DNA from: Natronobiforma cellulositropha
GTDB lineage: Archaea; Halobacteriota; Halobacteria; Halobacteriales; Natrialbaceae
Length of the DNA: 64,000 bases
NCBI RefSeq assembly: GCF_025629245.1
Contig: NZ_JANZXN010000017.1
Coordinates: forward strand, 124,001-188,000
Direction of reading: 5' to 3'
In this document: one piece after another, positions 1-9,048 of the stretch
How positions within the stretch are numbered: position 1 is the stretch's first letter
Layout of the letters: every line of letters starts with the position of its first letter
Position numbers and translations under genes: made by a program
Notes under the pieces: generated by a model
Seen by the model: the letters and a program-made list of their open reading frames with translations, nothing else
The model's database searches: none
Told to the model about the DNA's origin: nothing

Positions 1-909
1 TCGATCCAGGGCGTCACCGTCACCGCCATCGCCGGCATCGAAATCGCGCTCCACGACCTCGCCGGAAAGATCCTCGAGGTCCCCGCCTACCAGCTTCTCG
101 GTGGGAAGTACCGCGACGAGATGCGCGTCTACTGTGACTGTCACACCGCCGACGAGGCCGACCCCATCGCCTGCGCCGACGAGGCCGAGCGCGTCGTCGA
201 GGAACTGGGCTACGACGCCCTCAAGTTCGACTTAGACGTGCCGTCGGGCCACGAGAAAGACCGCGCGAACCGCCACCTGCGCGACGTCGAGATCGAGCAC
301 AAAGCCAGCATCGTCGAGGCCGTCACCCAGCGCGTCGGCTCGCGCGCCGACGTCGCCTTCGACTGCCACTGGACCTTCTCCGCAGGCAGTGCGAACCGCC
401 TCGCGAAGCGACTCGAGGAGTACGACATCTGGTGGCTCGAGGATCCCGTCCCGCCGGAGAACCACGACGTCCAGACGGCGGTCACCCAGAGTACGACGAC
501 GCCGATCACCGCCGGTGAGAACGTCTACCGCAAACACGGCCAGCGCCGCCTCATCGAGAACCAGGCGGTCGACATCATCGCCCCCGACATGCCGAAAGTC
601 GGCGGGATGCGCGAGACGCGAAAGATCGCCGACCTCGCAGACACCTACTACATCCCGGTGGCGATGCACAACGTCTCCTCGCCGGTCGCGACGGTCGCGA
701 GCGCCCACGTCGGTGCGGCCATCCCGAACGCACTCGCCGTCGAGTACCACAGCTACCAGCTCGGCTGGTGGGAGGACCTGGTCGAGGAGACCGTCATCGA
801 GGACGGCTACATCGAGATCCCGGAAGAGCCGGGTCTCGGCATCACCCTCGACCTAGACGCCGTCGAAGAACACATGGTCACCGGCGAGACGCTCTTCGAC
901 GAGGAGTAA
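1..909 (+). CDS. Enolase-superfamily sugar-acid dehydratase (gluconate dehydratase-like), 5' truncated
   Basis: The reading frame is open from base 1, so the N-terminus lies outside the window; about 302 residues are present. The visible part has the mandelate-racemase/muconate-lactonizing layout: a KFDLD lysine motif, metal-ligand acidic residues in FDCHW, WWLEDP and TAGEN, and a C-terminal barrel ending in EEPGLGITLD. Family members of this type in haloarchaea dehydrate gluconate or a related sugar acid to the 2-keto-3-deoxy acid in the semi-phosphorylative Entner-Doudoroff route. Residues and order fit gnaD best, but galactonate or xylonate dehydratase cannot be excluded from sequence alone. 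It is followed by a gene on the other strand. Confidence 0.8.
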   Translation, partial: SIQGVTVTAIAGIEIALHDLAGKILEVPAYQLLGGKYRDEMRVYCDCHTADEADPIACADEAERVVEELGYDALKFDLDVPSGHEKDRANRHLRDVEIEHKASIVEAVTQRVGSRADVAFDCHWTFSAGSANRLAKRLEEYDIWWLEDPVPPENHDVQTAVTQSTTTPITAGENVYRKHGQRRLIENQAVDIIAPDMPKVGGMRETRKIADLADTYYIPVAMHNVSSPVATVASAHVGAAIPNALAVEYHSYQLGWWEDLVEETVIEDGYIEIPEEPGLGITLDLDAVEEHMVTGETLFDEE

Positions 910-994
910 GCTCATCCGCCTCGAGACCGTCTCGAGCGTGACTCTCGCTGCTCTCTCGAGCGGTGCGCGCGGCCGAGAACCGGCCGCCCGCCGC

Positions 995-1243
995 TCACGC
1001 TTCGTCCGTCTCTGCGTGCTCTGTTTCTGCTGCCTCCGGTTCTCCGGTTTCCGACTCGTCGGTCTCTGGCTCGAAGTCCTCGAGCCTCTCGCCCTCCTCG
1101 CGTGGCGCGTTCTGCGTTCCGAGGGCGTCCTCCCCGTCGTCGACCTCGTCGGGGTCGCGGCCGATGCGCTCGAGTTCCTCGTCGATCTCCGCCTCGAGCT
1201 CGGCCGCGTGCTCGTCGGCGCGGTCGGTGTCGTCGTCTGCCAC
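995..1243 (-). CDS. Small acidic hypothetical protein
   Basis: An 82-residue protein starting at GTG, composed largely of Asp, Glu, Ala and Thr with no hydrophobic segment. The first half (ADEHAAELEAEIDEELERIG) should be helical, the C-terminal half is disordered and acidic. Amino-acid bias matches genuine haloarchaeal proteins rather than a chance frame. It lies convergent to the dehydratase and divergent from secE with about 150 nt between. No function is recognised. Confidence 0.6.
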   Translation of the reverse strand: MADDDTDRADEHAAELEAEIDEELERIGRDPDEVDDGEDALGTQNAPREEGERLEDFEPETDESETGEPEAAETEHAETDEA

Positions 1244-1393
1244 GCTCGGGTAGAGGGATCGAGACGGGGTGAGTGCTGGGCCGTCGTGTGCAACGACCGC
1301 CGTTCGATGCTCACTCGGTTCGGGGGCGGATCGCTCGAGACCGCGGCTGGACAGAAAGACAGATAAAAGGTGGCGCGGTGTGAACGTGTAGAT

Positions 1394-1567
1394 ATGGACG
1401 TTCCGTACGACCTCACCTCGTACGTGCGGGTGTTGAAGATGGCGACGACACCCACGCGAGAGGAGTTTATGATGGTCTCGAAGATCGCCGGTGCCGGTAT
1501 CTTACTCGTCGGCTTTATCGGCTTCATTATCGGCAGTATCATGCTCTTGCTGACGGGTGGGTTCTGA
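1394..1567 (+). CDS. secE: Protein translocase subunit SecE (Sec61 gamma)
   Basis: A 57-residue single-span membrane protein. The start at MDVPYD was chosen over an earlier in-frame start because SecE proteins of halophilic archaea begin with this MD-x-x-YDL-x-SYVRVLK pattern. Residues 1-35 form the amphipathic cytosolic helix ([10 protein letters not shown]), followed by one transmembrane helix ending near the C-terminus. It clamps SecY and stabilises the translocon. Its stop codon overlaps the start of spt5 by one base, the conserved secE-nusG/spt5 pairing seen across archaea and bacteria, so the two are almost surely co-transcribed. Confidence 0.93.
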   Translation: MDVPYDLTSYVRVLKMATTPTREEFMMVSKIAGAGILLVGFIGFIIGSIMLLLTGGF

Positions 1568-2004
1568 TGCCGATCTACGCCGTGAAGACGACGGCGAGCC
1601 AGGAGATGACCGTCGCAGACATGATTATCAACCGTGAAGAGCCGGAGGTCCACGCCGCGTTGGCCCCTGACTCGCTGACCTCCTACGTGATGGTCGAAGC
1701 CGACGACAACGCCGTCTTAGAGCGCGTCCTCGAGGATATCCCCCACGCGCGGACGATCGTTCCCGGCGAGTCGGACATCTCCGAGGTCGAGCACTTCCTC
1801 TCGCCGAAACCCGACGTCGAGGGCATCGCCGAGGGTGACATCGTCGAACTCATCGCCGGGCCGTTCAAAGGCGAGAAGGCGCAGGTCCAGCGTATCGACG
1901 AGGGGAAAGACCAGGTTACCGTCGAACTGTACGAGGCGACCGTGCCGATTCCGGTCACCGTCCGCGGCGACCAGATTCGCGTTCTCGACAGCGAAGAGCG
2001 TTAG
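1567..2004 (+). CDS. spt5: Transcription elongation factor Spt5 (NusG homolog)
   Basis: 145 residues: an N-terminal NGN domain (about 1-85, beginning [13 protein letters not shown]) and a C-terminal KOW domain (about 90-140, with [18 protein letters not shown]). Spt5 binds the RNA polymerase clamp together with Spt4 (not in this window) and increases processivity; the KOW domain contacts the ribosome or termination factors. Length is typical for archaeal Spt5. Translationally coupled to secE by a one-base overlap. Confidence 0.95.
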   Translation: MPIYAVKTTASQEMTVADMIINREEPEVHAALAPDSLTSYVMVEADDNAVLERVLEDIPHARTIVPGESDISEVEHFLSPKPDVEGIAEGDIVELIAGPFKGEKAQVQRIDEGKDQVTVELYEATVPIPVTVRGDQIRVLDSEER

Positions 2005-2043
2005 ATTCGAACGCCTGCCTCTGGCGTTCCGCAGTCGCTCGAC

Positions 2044-2331
2044 TCAGCCGTTCGACTGTGACGTGATCGCGTTCACGTCAGTGTGTTCCTCGAGTTCTTC
2101 GATGAGTTCCTCACGCTGGCGGATGTCCGCTGCGCTCGCGCCGTAGGCGCGGACGTACTCGGCGCGACTGTGTTCGGTGAACGCGTGACGAATCGCGAGG
2201 TAGCCGTCGGGCACGACGGTTCCACACACCTTACACTCACAGCCGTCGTGGGTGTTCACCTGGTGGACGACGAGCGACTCGGGGTCGTCGAAGACCGCAC
2301 CACAGCCGTCGATTCCACATTCCCAGGGCAT
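2044..2331 (-). CDS. Small C2H2-type zinc-finger protein
   Basis: 95 residues with two zinc-binding pairs: C-x4-C near residues 5-10 followed by H23 and H28, then CECKVCG followed by histidines in RHAFTEH. The spacing resembles a classical C2H2 finger followed by a degenerate second one; the rest (residues 60-95) is an acidic helix. Similar stand-alone proteins are widespread in haloarchaea; from memory they fall in a domain-of-unknown-function family. A TATA-like CTTTATCAC on the minus strand at 2355-2363 lies about 27 nt before the start, suggesting a leaderless transcript. DNA or RNA binding is inferred only. Confidence 0.75.
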   Translation of the reverse strand: MPWECGIDGCGAVFDDPESLVVHQVNTHDGCECKVCGTVVPDGYLAIRHAFTEHSRAEYVRAYGASAADIRQREELIEELEEHTDVNAITSQSNG

Positions 2332-2524
2332 CTCTGCAGGGTAATCGAACTACTGTGATAAAGGTCTTTTCGCCGGGTTGTCGTGTCGTCAGCACGCTGT
2401 CGCTGACTCGGCTGGTGGCCGGACTCCTCCGTCTCACACTGTGAGACCGGGGGCGTCTGGGAAACGTTCGAGTGATGCGTGGCAAATCAGAATTCATAAC
2501 TCTCCACCCTCGAAACGCTCTCGC

Positions 2525-3292
2525 GTGACCGACCGCGAGTTCCGAGCCGACCTGCACGTGAAAGTGCTCTCAGAGCGGGTGGTCGAGCGGGCCATCGCGG
2601 CCGGACTCGACGCCATCGTCTACGCGCCGCACTTTACGCGTCTCCCCGAGATCCGCCGCCGCGCGCAGGCGTACTCGAGCGAGGAGCTGCTCGTCGTCCC
2701 CGCCCGCGAGGTCTTTACGGGGTCCTGGCGCGACCGCAAACACGTGCTGGCGCTCGGACTGACCGATCCCGTCCCGGATTTCATCTCGCTCGAGGCGGCG
2801 ATGGCGGCGTTCGAACGCCAGGGGGCGGCCGTGCTCGCACCCCACCCGGAGTTTCTGAACGTCAGTCTCACCCAGACCGACATCGCGACCTACCGCGACG
2901 TGATCGACGCCGTCGAGGTCTACAACCCGAAACACCTCCGCTCGCACAATCGCCGCGCCCGCGAACTCGCCGACTCGCTCTCGCTCCCGCCGTTTTCCTC
3001 CTCCTACGCCCACCTCCCCGAGACGGTCGGGGTCACCCACACTGCCTTCGACGCCGACCTCGGTCTCGAGACCGAGGCGGACCTCGTCGCCGCCCTCCGC
3101 GGCGGCGTCGCCCGGCGGGTGGTCTACGAGAACGGCCACGCACGCTGGCTGACGAGCGCGCGCGAACTCGCCCACCTCTGTTACGAGAACACCTGGCAGA
3201 AGGTCGACCGACTGTTCTTACAGGGCACCGAGCCGACCCACCCCGAACACATCGCCTACCGGGGCGCGTTCGACGACGTCTCCGTCTACTAG
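2525..3292 (+). CDS. PHP-domain phosphoesterase-like protein
   Basis: A GTG start at 2525 gives 255 residues and places the N-terminus directly before the PHP metal motif; upstream in-frame codons have a non-coding composition, and an AT-rich ATTCATAAC at 2491-2499 sits at the right distance for a leaderless TATA box. The first PHP motif, usually DLHTH or DLHVH, reads DLHVK here, so one histidine ligand is replaced by lysine. Later ligands are present in YAPHFT, the PAREVF glutamate, and APHPEF. Family members are metal-dependent phosphoesterases or RNase P p30-like proteins; the substrate is unknown. It is convergent with polX (4-nt overlap of the ends). Confidence 0.75.
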   Translation: MTDREFRADLHVKVLSERVVERAIAAGLDAIVYAPHFTRLPEIRRRAQAYSSEELLVVPAREVFTGSWRDRKHVLALGLTDPVPDFISLEAAMAAFERQGAAVLAPHPEFLNVSLTQTDIATYRDVIDAVEVYNPKHLRSHNRRARELADSLSLPPFSSSYAHLPETVGVTHTAFDADLGLETEADLVAALRGGVARRVVYENGHARWLTSARELAHLCYENTWQKVDRLFLQGTEPTHPEHIAYRGAFDDVSVY

Positions 3293-5046
3293 TGGAGAAA
3301 CGCCCGTAGCTCCTCGAGTTCCCACGTGTTGAGCACGTCCGCTGGCTCGGCCCAGCCCCGTCGCGCGGTGTGGACGCCCCAGCGGACGAACTCGAGCGTC
3401 GCGGGGCGGTGCGCGTCGGTGTTGATCGCGATCGTCGCTCCCTCGCCGATGGCCGCCTGGACGGCGCTCCCCCAGAGGTCGAGGCGGTGGGGATTGGCGT
3501 TGACCTCGAGTGCGGTGCCCGCCTCGGCGGCGGCCGCGCCGAGTTCGGCGGCGTCGAACGTCAGCCCTTCGCGCTGGTTCAGCAGCCTGCCGCTCGGGTG
3601 GCCGAGGACGTCGACGGCGGGATCGTCGATCGCGGTCAGGAGGCGCTCTGTGGCCGCCTCACTGTCCTGGTCGAGCGCGCTGTGTGGCGAGGCGACGATC
3701 AGGTCGAGTGCGTCGATCACCGCCTCGGAGAGACCGATGTCGCCCTCGGCGTCGACGTTGGCTTCGATGCCGGCGAGAACGGTGATCTCACTCGCCTCGT
3801 CGACCTCGCGAATTTCCTCGACCTGCTCGAGGATCTCCGTCTCCGAGAGACCGACGCCGCCGACCATGCCCGGCCCTTCGGCGTGGTCGGCCACGCAGTA
3901 GTACTCGTAGCCGAGTGCGGCGGCCGCCGCGACCATCTCCTCGATGTCCGTCGCGCCGTCGGACCAGTCCGTGTGGGTGTGGAGGTCGCCGCGGACGTCC
4001 TCGCGGGTGAGCAACTCCGGCAGCCGTCCCGCCGCCGCGGCGTCGATCTCACCGCGGTTCTCACGTAACTCGGGTGGGATCCACGGCAGGCCGAGCGCCT
4101 CGTACATTCCCTCCTCGGTCTCGCCGGCGACGCGCTCGCCGACGCGCTGGCCCGCGTCGGGGTCCGCTACGTCGCCCACGTCGAACGCGCCGTACTCGTT
4201 GAGTTTCATCTCGCGGGCGATGGCGTAGTTGCGCAGGCGGACGTTGTGATCTTTGCTCCCGGTGAAGTACTGGAGCGCGGAGCCGAACTCGTCGGGGACG
4301 ACGACTCGCAGGTCGACGCGCACGTCGCCGACGCGCACGCTCGCCTTCTCGGGTCCGGCTTCGATCTCGTCGTCGACGGCGCTCCACTCGAGGAACGCCT
4401 CGACCACCGCCTCTGCGTGTTCGCTCGCGACCAGTACGTCGACGTCGCCGATGGTCTCGCGCCAGCGCCGGATCGAGCCCGCGACCTCACAGCGTTCGAC
4501 CGCCTCGAGTGACTCGAGGTGAGCGAGGGTGTCGTCGGCGAGCGGACGGGCCTCGCCCAGTAGTTGACGCTCGCCGACGGTGCGGGCGAACTCGACGTTC
4601 TCGAGGATGTTCTCCTCGGTCTTCGGACCGAAGCCCGTGACCTCGCGGATCTCGCCCGCCTCGGCGGCCGCCTCGAGGTCGTCGAGCGTTTCGACGCCGA
4701 GTTCGCGATAGAGCGTGCCGACGGTCTTCGGACCGACGCCCTCGACGCGCGTCAGCGCGACGATGTCGACCGGCAACTCCTCGCGGAGTTCCTCGAGTTC
4801 TTCGATCGTCCCCGTCTCGACGTACTCGACGATCTTCGCGGAGATGGCGTCGCCGACGCCCTCGAGGGTCTCGAGAATCTCTTCGTTCCCCGACTCGACG
4901 GCGCTCGCCAGCGGGGCAGGGTGGGCTTTGATCGCGTCGGCCGCCCGGCGGTAGGCCCGGGGCTTGTAGGCGACGTCGTCTGCCGCTAAGAGGTCGGCGA
5001 ACTCCTCGAATCTGGCGGCGAGTTCGGCGTTGGTCGCGCGGGCCAT
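3289..5046 (-). CDS. polX: DNA polymerase X / 3'-5' exonuclease (PolX)
   Basis: 585 residues with the PolX domain order: an N-terminal 8-kDa-like domain and helix-hairpin-helix motifs (RVEGVGPKTVGTLY, TGFGPKTEENIL, roughly 100-150), the nucleotidyltransferase core (SIRRWRETIGDVDVLV and VRVDLRVV carrying catalytic aspartates, roughly 190-250), and a C-terminal PHP domain (DLHTHTDWSDG, ADHAEG, NTDAH). It fills short gaps in base-excision repair; the PHP domain supplies manganese-dependent exonuclease or phosphatase activity. Its ATG comes one base after the stop of the upstream gene at 5048-5488, so the two form an operon. Confidence 0.95.
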   Translation of the reverse strand: MARATNAELAARFEEFADLLAADDVAYKPRAYRRAADAIKAHPAPLASAVESGNEEILETLEGVGDAISAKIVEYVETGTIEELEELREELPVDIVALTRVEGVGPKTVGTLYRELGVETLDDLEAAAEAGEIREVTGFGPKTEENILENVEFARTVGERQLLGEARPLADDTLAHLESLEAVERCEVAGSIRRWRETIGDVDVLVASEHAEAVVEAFLEWSAVDDEIEAGPEKASVRVGDVRVDLRVVVPDEFGSALQYFTGSKDHNVRLRNYAIAREMKLNEYGAFDVGDVADPDAGQRVGERVAGETEEGMYEALGLPWIPPELRENRGEIDAAAAGRLPELLTREDVRGDLHTHTDWSDGATDIEEMVAAAAALGYEYYCVADHAEGPGMVGGVGLSETEILEQVEEIREVDEASEITVLAGIEANVDAEGDIGLSEAVIDALDLIVASPHSALDQDSEAATERLLTAIDDPAVDVLGHPSGRLLNQREGLTFDAAELGAAAAEAGTALEVNANPHRLDLWGSAVQAAIGEGATIAINTDAHRPATLEFVRWGVHTARRGWAEPADVLNTWELEELRAFLH

Positions 5047-5047
5047 C

Positions 5048-5488
5048 TCACCGGCCTCCGCGGGCGTTCGCGCTCGTATCCTTGCCGAGGGCCTTCTGTA
5101 AGAAGCTCATCCAGCGTTTCGTATCCGCGGTCTCCCGGACGCGCTGTTCGCGTTCGAGGTCCGTCGGCCCGAGACTCTCGAGGGCGTTCAGCGCCCGGTC
5201 GATGCCGATGACGCTGCTGGCGAGTTCCTCGCCCTCCTCGCGGGTGATGTCTCCCGCTTCGATGCGTTCGATGCGCTCGCGGCGCTCGCGACGGAGGTTC
5301 TTCTTCGCCTGCTCGACGCGCTCGCGTTCGCCCGCCGGTACCGTCTCGCGGCGCTTGATCTCGAAGACGAACGTCCGGAGGTCGATCGCTTCGCCCTGGA
5401 CCTCGATCCGGTCCGGGATGTCCGCGCCGACGGTCGCTCCCTCGCGTCCGACGCGCTCGAGCAACACCTTGCGCTCGTATGGTTTCAC
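5048..5488 (-). CDS. Conserved haloarchaeal protein upstream of polX
   Basis: 146 residues, GTG start at 5488 chosen because the conserved-looking region begins KPYERKVLLERVGREGATVG and sequence further upstream has non-coding character. It has a small beta-rich N-terminal part (IPDRIEVQGEAIDLRTFVFEIKRR) followed by two long charged helices (residues 55-140) with coiled-coil character. I associate it with a haloarchaeal domain of unknown function (DUF5788, from memory). One base separates it from polX, which implies translational coupling and a possible repair-related role. Confidence 0.7.
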   Translation of the reverse strand: MKPYERKVLLERVGREGATVGADIPDRIEVQGEAIDLRTFVFEIKRRETVPAGERERVEQAKKNLRRERRERIERIEAGDITREEGEELASSVIGIDRALNALESLGPTDLEREQRVRETADTKRWMSFLQKALGKDTSANARGGR

Positions 5489-5648
5489 ACTCGAGGGTGC
5501 GGGTCCGAGCGCCAAAAGTGTGCGTCTTCTACACTGTTCGCTCCTCGCTCGAGCCAGACGCCGGTCGCTGTGGGCGTGACCGAGAGCGACTCGAGGCGGA
5601 CGCGTCGAACCCCAAACCCCATAGCGGTCGGCCACATACCCCCGGCCA

Positions 5649-6569
5649 ATGGCCAAGTGCGACGTGTGTGGGAAGGCAGAGAACCTGCCGTACAACTGCC
5701 GCCACTGTGGGGGAACCTTCTGCAGTGAGCACCGGTTGCCGGAGAACCACGACTGCGTGGGACTCAAGCAGTGGAACGATCCGAGCGGGGTGTTCGACAG
5801 CGGCTTCGACGACTCCGTCTCCTCGTCGGGATCGTCCTCTTCGTCGCTGGCGTCGAAACTGCCGATCGATACGGGTCCCGGCGGGCCGCTCGCGTACTTC
5901 CGCGGGAACATGACCTACACGTTCCTCGCCCTGATGTGGGCGACCTTCTTCGCCCAGTTGCTCGTCCTCACGTTCGCCGGGCCGGACCTCCACCGGGCGC
6001 TGTTCGTCCTCACCCCGCAGAACCCCGAGTACGTCTGGACCTGGGTCACCTCTATCTTCGCACACAGTCCCGACTGGATCTTCCACATCGTCTTCAACAG
6101 CATCGTGATCTTCTTCTTCGGACCGTTGGTCGAGCGCTACGTCGGGTCGAAGAACTTCGCCATCCTCTTCGTCGCCAGCGGCGTCATCGCCGGTCTCGCA
6201 CAGATCGCCGTCCAGGCCTACAGCGGGCCGCTTCCGCCGGTTGGCGGCGGCGTCCTCGGTGCGAGCGGGGCCGCCCTCGCCATCATGGGCGTCGTGACGA
6301 TTCTCAACCCGAAGCTGACCGTCTACATCTTCTTCGTCCTCCCCGCACCGATCTGGCTCCTCACCGTCCTCATCGCGGTCGTGAGCATCTTCGGCTTCGG
6401 TGAGGGCATCGCCCACGAAGCACACCTGGTCGGTCTCATCTGTGGACTGGCCTACGGCGAGTACGTCCGCCGGACGAAGAACGTCCGCACGCTGAACCAG
6501 TTCCAGCTCGGCGGTGGCGGTCCGGGTGGTCCCGGCGGCCCGGGCGGTCCCGGCCGCGGGCGCTTCTGA
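5649..6569 (+). CDS. Rhomboid intramembrane serine protease with N-terminal AN1 zinc finger
   Basis: 306 residues. Residues 4-36 match the AN1 finger (C4, C7, C17, C20, C25, H28, H34, C36). After a serine-rich linker (50-66) come about six transmembrane helices (90-275). The rhomboid catalytic serine is S206 in GASG; the partner histidine is H259 in HEAHLVGL. The C-terminus (288-303) is a glycine/proline repeat. The enzyme cleaves single-pass membrane substrates within the membrane. AN1-rhomboid fusions are known in haloarchaea, where one has been linked to surface glycoprotein processing. Downstream endonuclease V starts 35 nt later on the same strand. Confidence 0.93.
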   Translation: MAKCDVCGKAENLPYNCRHCGGTFCSEHRLPENHDCVGLKQWNDPSGVFDSGFDDSVSSSGSSSSSLASKLPIDTGPGGPLAYFRGNMTYTFLALMWATFFAQLLVLTFAGPDLHRALFVLTPQNPEYVWTWVTSIFAHSPDWIFHIVFNSIVIFFFGPLVERYVGSKNFAILFVASGVIAGLAQIAVQAYSGPLPPVGGGVLGASGAALAIMGVVTILNPKLTVYIFFVLPAPIWLLTVLIAVVSIFGFGEGIAHEAHLVGLICGLAYGEYVRRTKNVRTLNQFQLGGGGPGGPGGPGGPGRGRF

Positions 6570-6603
6570 CCGCACACTGACCGTTCTCGCGTACCACTCA
6601 GCG

Positions 6604-7416
6604 ATGACATCCTCGCCACGTCCCGACCTCGCCCCCGACCCGGCGCTCTCGCGTTCGGAGATGGAAGCCCTCCAGCGCGAGATCGCCGACGCAGCCGTCT
6701 TCGCCGACGATCTCGCGTTCGACGCGACGGCCATCACCGGTCTCGAGTCCGACACCGACGCTCGCTCGAGCGCTGTCTCTCCTCCCCAGTCACAGCCCGC
6801 CGACGTACCGCTCGTCGCCGGGGTCGACCAGGCGTTTTCACTCGCGGACGAGCGGGCCATCAGCGCCGTCGTCGTGACGCGCGCCGGCGAGGTCGTCGAA
6901 CGCGTCTCGGCAGTGACGCCGCTCGAGATTCCCTACGTTCCCGGCTTGCTCTCCTTTCGCGAGGGTGGGCCGATCCTGGCGGCGCTCGAGGAACTCACCG
7001 TCGAGCCGGACCTGTATCTCTTCGACGGCAGCGGCCGGATCCACTTCCGGCAGGCGGGGCTGGCGACTCACATCGGCGCCGTCCGCGACGTGCCAGCGAT
7101 CGGCGTCGCGAAACGGTTGCTGTGTGGCACTCCGGCGGGGGACCTGGAGAATCTCCCGCGGGGCGCTCGCGTGGTGATCGAAGCCGACGAGCGCGTCGAC
7201 GCCCCTGCCGGGACGGCGCTCGGCTACGCGCTCCAGACCAAACAGTACGACTCGCCGAAGCGGTACGTCAATCCCCTCTACGTCAGTCCGGGCCACCGGG
7301 TCGGTCTCGAGACGGCCGCCGACGCGGTGCTCGCGCTCACGGCGGGCTACAAACTGCCGGAGCCGATCCGACTCGCCGACGCCTACGCCGCCGAGGTGAA
7401 AGCCGGACTCGAGTGA
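6604..7416 (+). CDS. nfi: Endonuclease V (deoxyinosine 3' endonuclease)
   Basis: 270 residues from the ATG at 6604. Endonuclease V motifs are present: VAGVDQAF (first metal aspartate), YVPGLLSFREGGP (glutamate), LYLFDGSGRIH (second aspartate), IGVAKRLL, and SPKRYVNPLYVSPGH. It nicks DNA (or RNA) at the second phosphodiester 3' of inosine. The N-terminal 60 residues before the core are long and partly low complexity (SDTDARSSAVSPPQSQ), a haloarchaeal-style insertion. It may be co-transcribed with the rhomboid gene. Confidence 0.92.
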   Translation: MTSSPRPDLAPDPALSRSEMEALQREIADAAVFADDLAFDATAITGLESDTDARSSAVSPPQSQPADVPLVAGVDQAFSLADERAISAVVVTRAGEVVERVSAVTPLEIPYVPGLLSFREGGPILAALEELTVEPDLYLFDGSGRIHFRQAGLATHIGAVRDVPAIGVAKRLLCGTPAGDLENLPRGARVVIEADERVDAPAGTALGYALQTKQYDSPKRYVNPLYVSPGHRVGLETAADAVLALTAGYKLPEPIRLADAYAAEVKAGLE

Positions 7417-7476
7417 GTGCGTGTCAACTCTTCGCCCGCTCACCCCTTCGTCGCCCACTCGTGCGTTGTCGGCCGC

Positions 7477-7833
7477 TCAGGCGGCGTCGCCGGTGGCGAC
7501 GTCGTTGATCCCCGACTGGACGAGATACCAGACGACCGGGGGGAAGACGAGTTCCGCGAGGAAGACGAGCACGCCGTCCTGGTCGACGACCGCTTCGGCG
7601 TCCTGGGAGAACCACCAGAGGATGACGATGTTGAGGACCGGAACGAACAGGCCGAGAAAGCGCAACACGGTGTTGTACTCCGCGTCCGTCCCGCGGTTCA
7701 GCTGATCGAACGTGATGTAGTACCAGTAGATCGTGTACAGCCCCAGCGTCAGGACGGCGAACAGGACCTGCTTCGCGAGCGAGCGGTGTCTGAACGCGGC
7801 CGGATCTGTGACCTGGCGGGTATCCGTGGCCAT
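7477..7833 (-). CDS. Small integral membrane protein (DUF4234-type)
   Basis: 118 residues with three or four hydrophobic helices. The first carries the pattern VLFAVLTLGLYTIYWYY, typical of the DUF4234 family (two membrane helices, LGLYxxYWxY signature); the second contains FVPVLNIVILWW; a third lies near residues 85-105 (VLVFLAELVFPPVVWYLV). Function unknown. It stands alone on the minus strand between two plus-strand genes. Confidence 0.75.
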   Translation of the reverse strand: MATDTRQVTDPAAFRHRSLAKQVLFAVLTLGLYTIYWYYITFDQLNRGTDAEYNTVLRFLGLFVPVLNIVILWWFSQDAEAVVDQDGVLVFLAELVFPPVVWYLVQSGINDVATGDAA

Positions 7834-7950
7834 CTGTCACCTCTCGGCGACGATCACTAATAAACGTGTGTCAACTGTCCCACTTCGAGAGTGTCCGCCG
7901 GGCGCGACGAACCGTCGATACTTAGGTGTCGTCTCTCGAACCGGTCGCAC

Positions 7951-9003
7951 ATGGCCACGCCTGAGGATGTCGAGGAGAGAGACGACGGAGCCGAGGCCGA
8001 CGGCGAGTCGACGACGGAACCCGCTCTCGACTCGAGCCCAGCAGAGACCGACGACGCGAGCCCAGCCGAGACGGACTCCACACGCGACTCGAGCGCGAGC
8101 GACGTGGGTCCCGACTCGAGCACAGCTGACGCCGACGGTGGCGACACAGGTACCGAGACGACGGGGACCGACCGCTACACCAGAAAGAAGTGCGTCCTCA
8201 TCACGGGCTGTTCCTCCGGCATCGGCCGGGCGGCCGCCGAGGCGTTCCTCGACGCGGAGTGGACCGTCGTCGCAACCGCCCGGAACACAGATGATATCGC
8301 AGCCCTCGCCGAAGCGGGCTGTGTCACCCGTGAACTCGACGTGACCAAGCCAGAGCAGGTCGCGCGGGCGGTCGAGCGGACCGTCGAGGTCGGCGGTGCG
8401 ATCGACTGTCTCGTCAACAACGCCGGCTACGCACAGATGGGACCGCTCGAGGACGTCTCCATCGCTGACCTCCACCGCCAGTTCGACGTCAACGTCTACG
8501 GCCCTCACCGACTCGCCCGCGCCGCACTCCCCCACATGCGCGCGCAGGGATCGGGGCGGATTATCAACGTCTCGAGCGTCCTCGGGCGACTGACGCTCCC
8601 GACGACGGGTGCCTACTCGGGCTCGAAGTTCGCGCTCGAGGCGATGAGCGACGCGCTGCGCGCAGAAGTCGAGGAGTTCGGCATCGACGTCGTCCTGATC
8701 GAACCCGGAACCGTCGAGACGGCCTTCGCCGACCGTGCGAGTGCCGAACTCCCTCACGAACGGACGGCCGACTACGAGGCGCTCTACGAGATCTACGACG
8801 ACGCACAGCTGATCGGCCGGAGCGAGGGCCCGTTCACCGTCTCTCCGGCCGCCGTCGCTCGAGCGATCCTCGAGGCGGCGACCGCCGTCGAACCGCCAGC
8901 GCGCTATCCGGTCGGTCCGATGGCGGAGTACGGTCTGTTCGCCCGGTTCCTCCCCGACGGTGTCAGAGACGGACTGTACCGCCTCGTCAAGAAGTTCGTC
9001 TGA
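7951..9003 (+). CDS. Short-chain dehydrogenase/reductase with acidic N-terminal extension
   Basis: 350 residues from the ATG at 7951. Residues 1-75 are a disordered acidic extension dominated by Asp, Ser, Glu and Thr; the Rossmann domain starts around residue 78 with CVLITGCSSGIGRAA (TGxxxGIG cofactor site). NNAGYA, the catalytic serine in INVSSVLG and the YSGSK tyrosine/lysine pair follow, so the active site is intact. NADP(H) preference is suggested by ATARNTDD. Substrate is unknown; the sequence resembles SDRs annotated as retinol- or steroid-type dehydrogenases. The extension is not needed for the fold and may be a halophilic embellishment. Confidence 0.9.
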   Translation: MATPEDVEERDDGAEADGESTTEPALDSSPAETDDASPAETDSTRDSSASDVGPDSSTADADGGDTGTETTGTDRYTRKKCVLITGCSSGIGRAAAEAFLDAEWTVVATARNTDDIAALAEAGCVTRELDVTKPEQVARAVERTVEVGGAIDCLVNNAGYAQMGPLEDVSIADLHRQFDVNVYGPHRLARAALPHMRAQGSGRIINVSSVLGRLTLPTTGAYSGSKFALEAMSDALRAEVEEFGIDVVLIEPGTVETAFADRASAELPHERTADYEALYEIYDDAQLIGRSEGPFTVSPAAVARAILEAATAVEPPARYPVGPMAEYGLFARFLPDGVRDGLYRLVKKFV

Positions 9004-9048
9004 TCGGTGTGGTTCTCCGCTCGTACGTCGGTTCACCCACCGAGTGGT

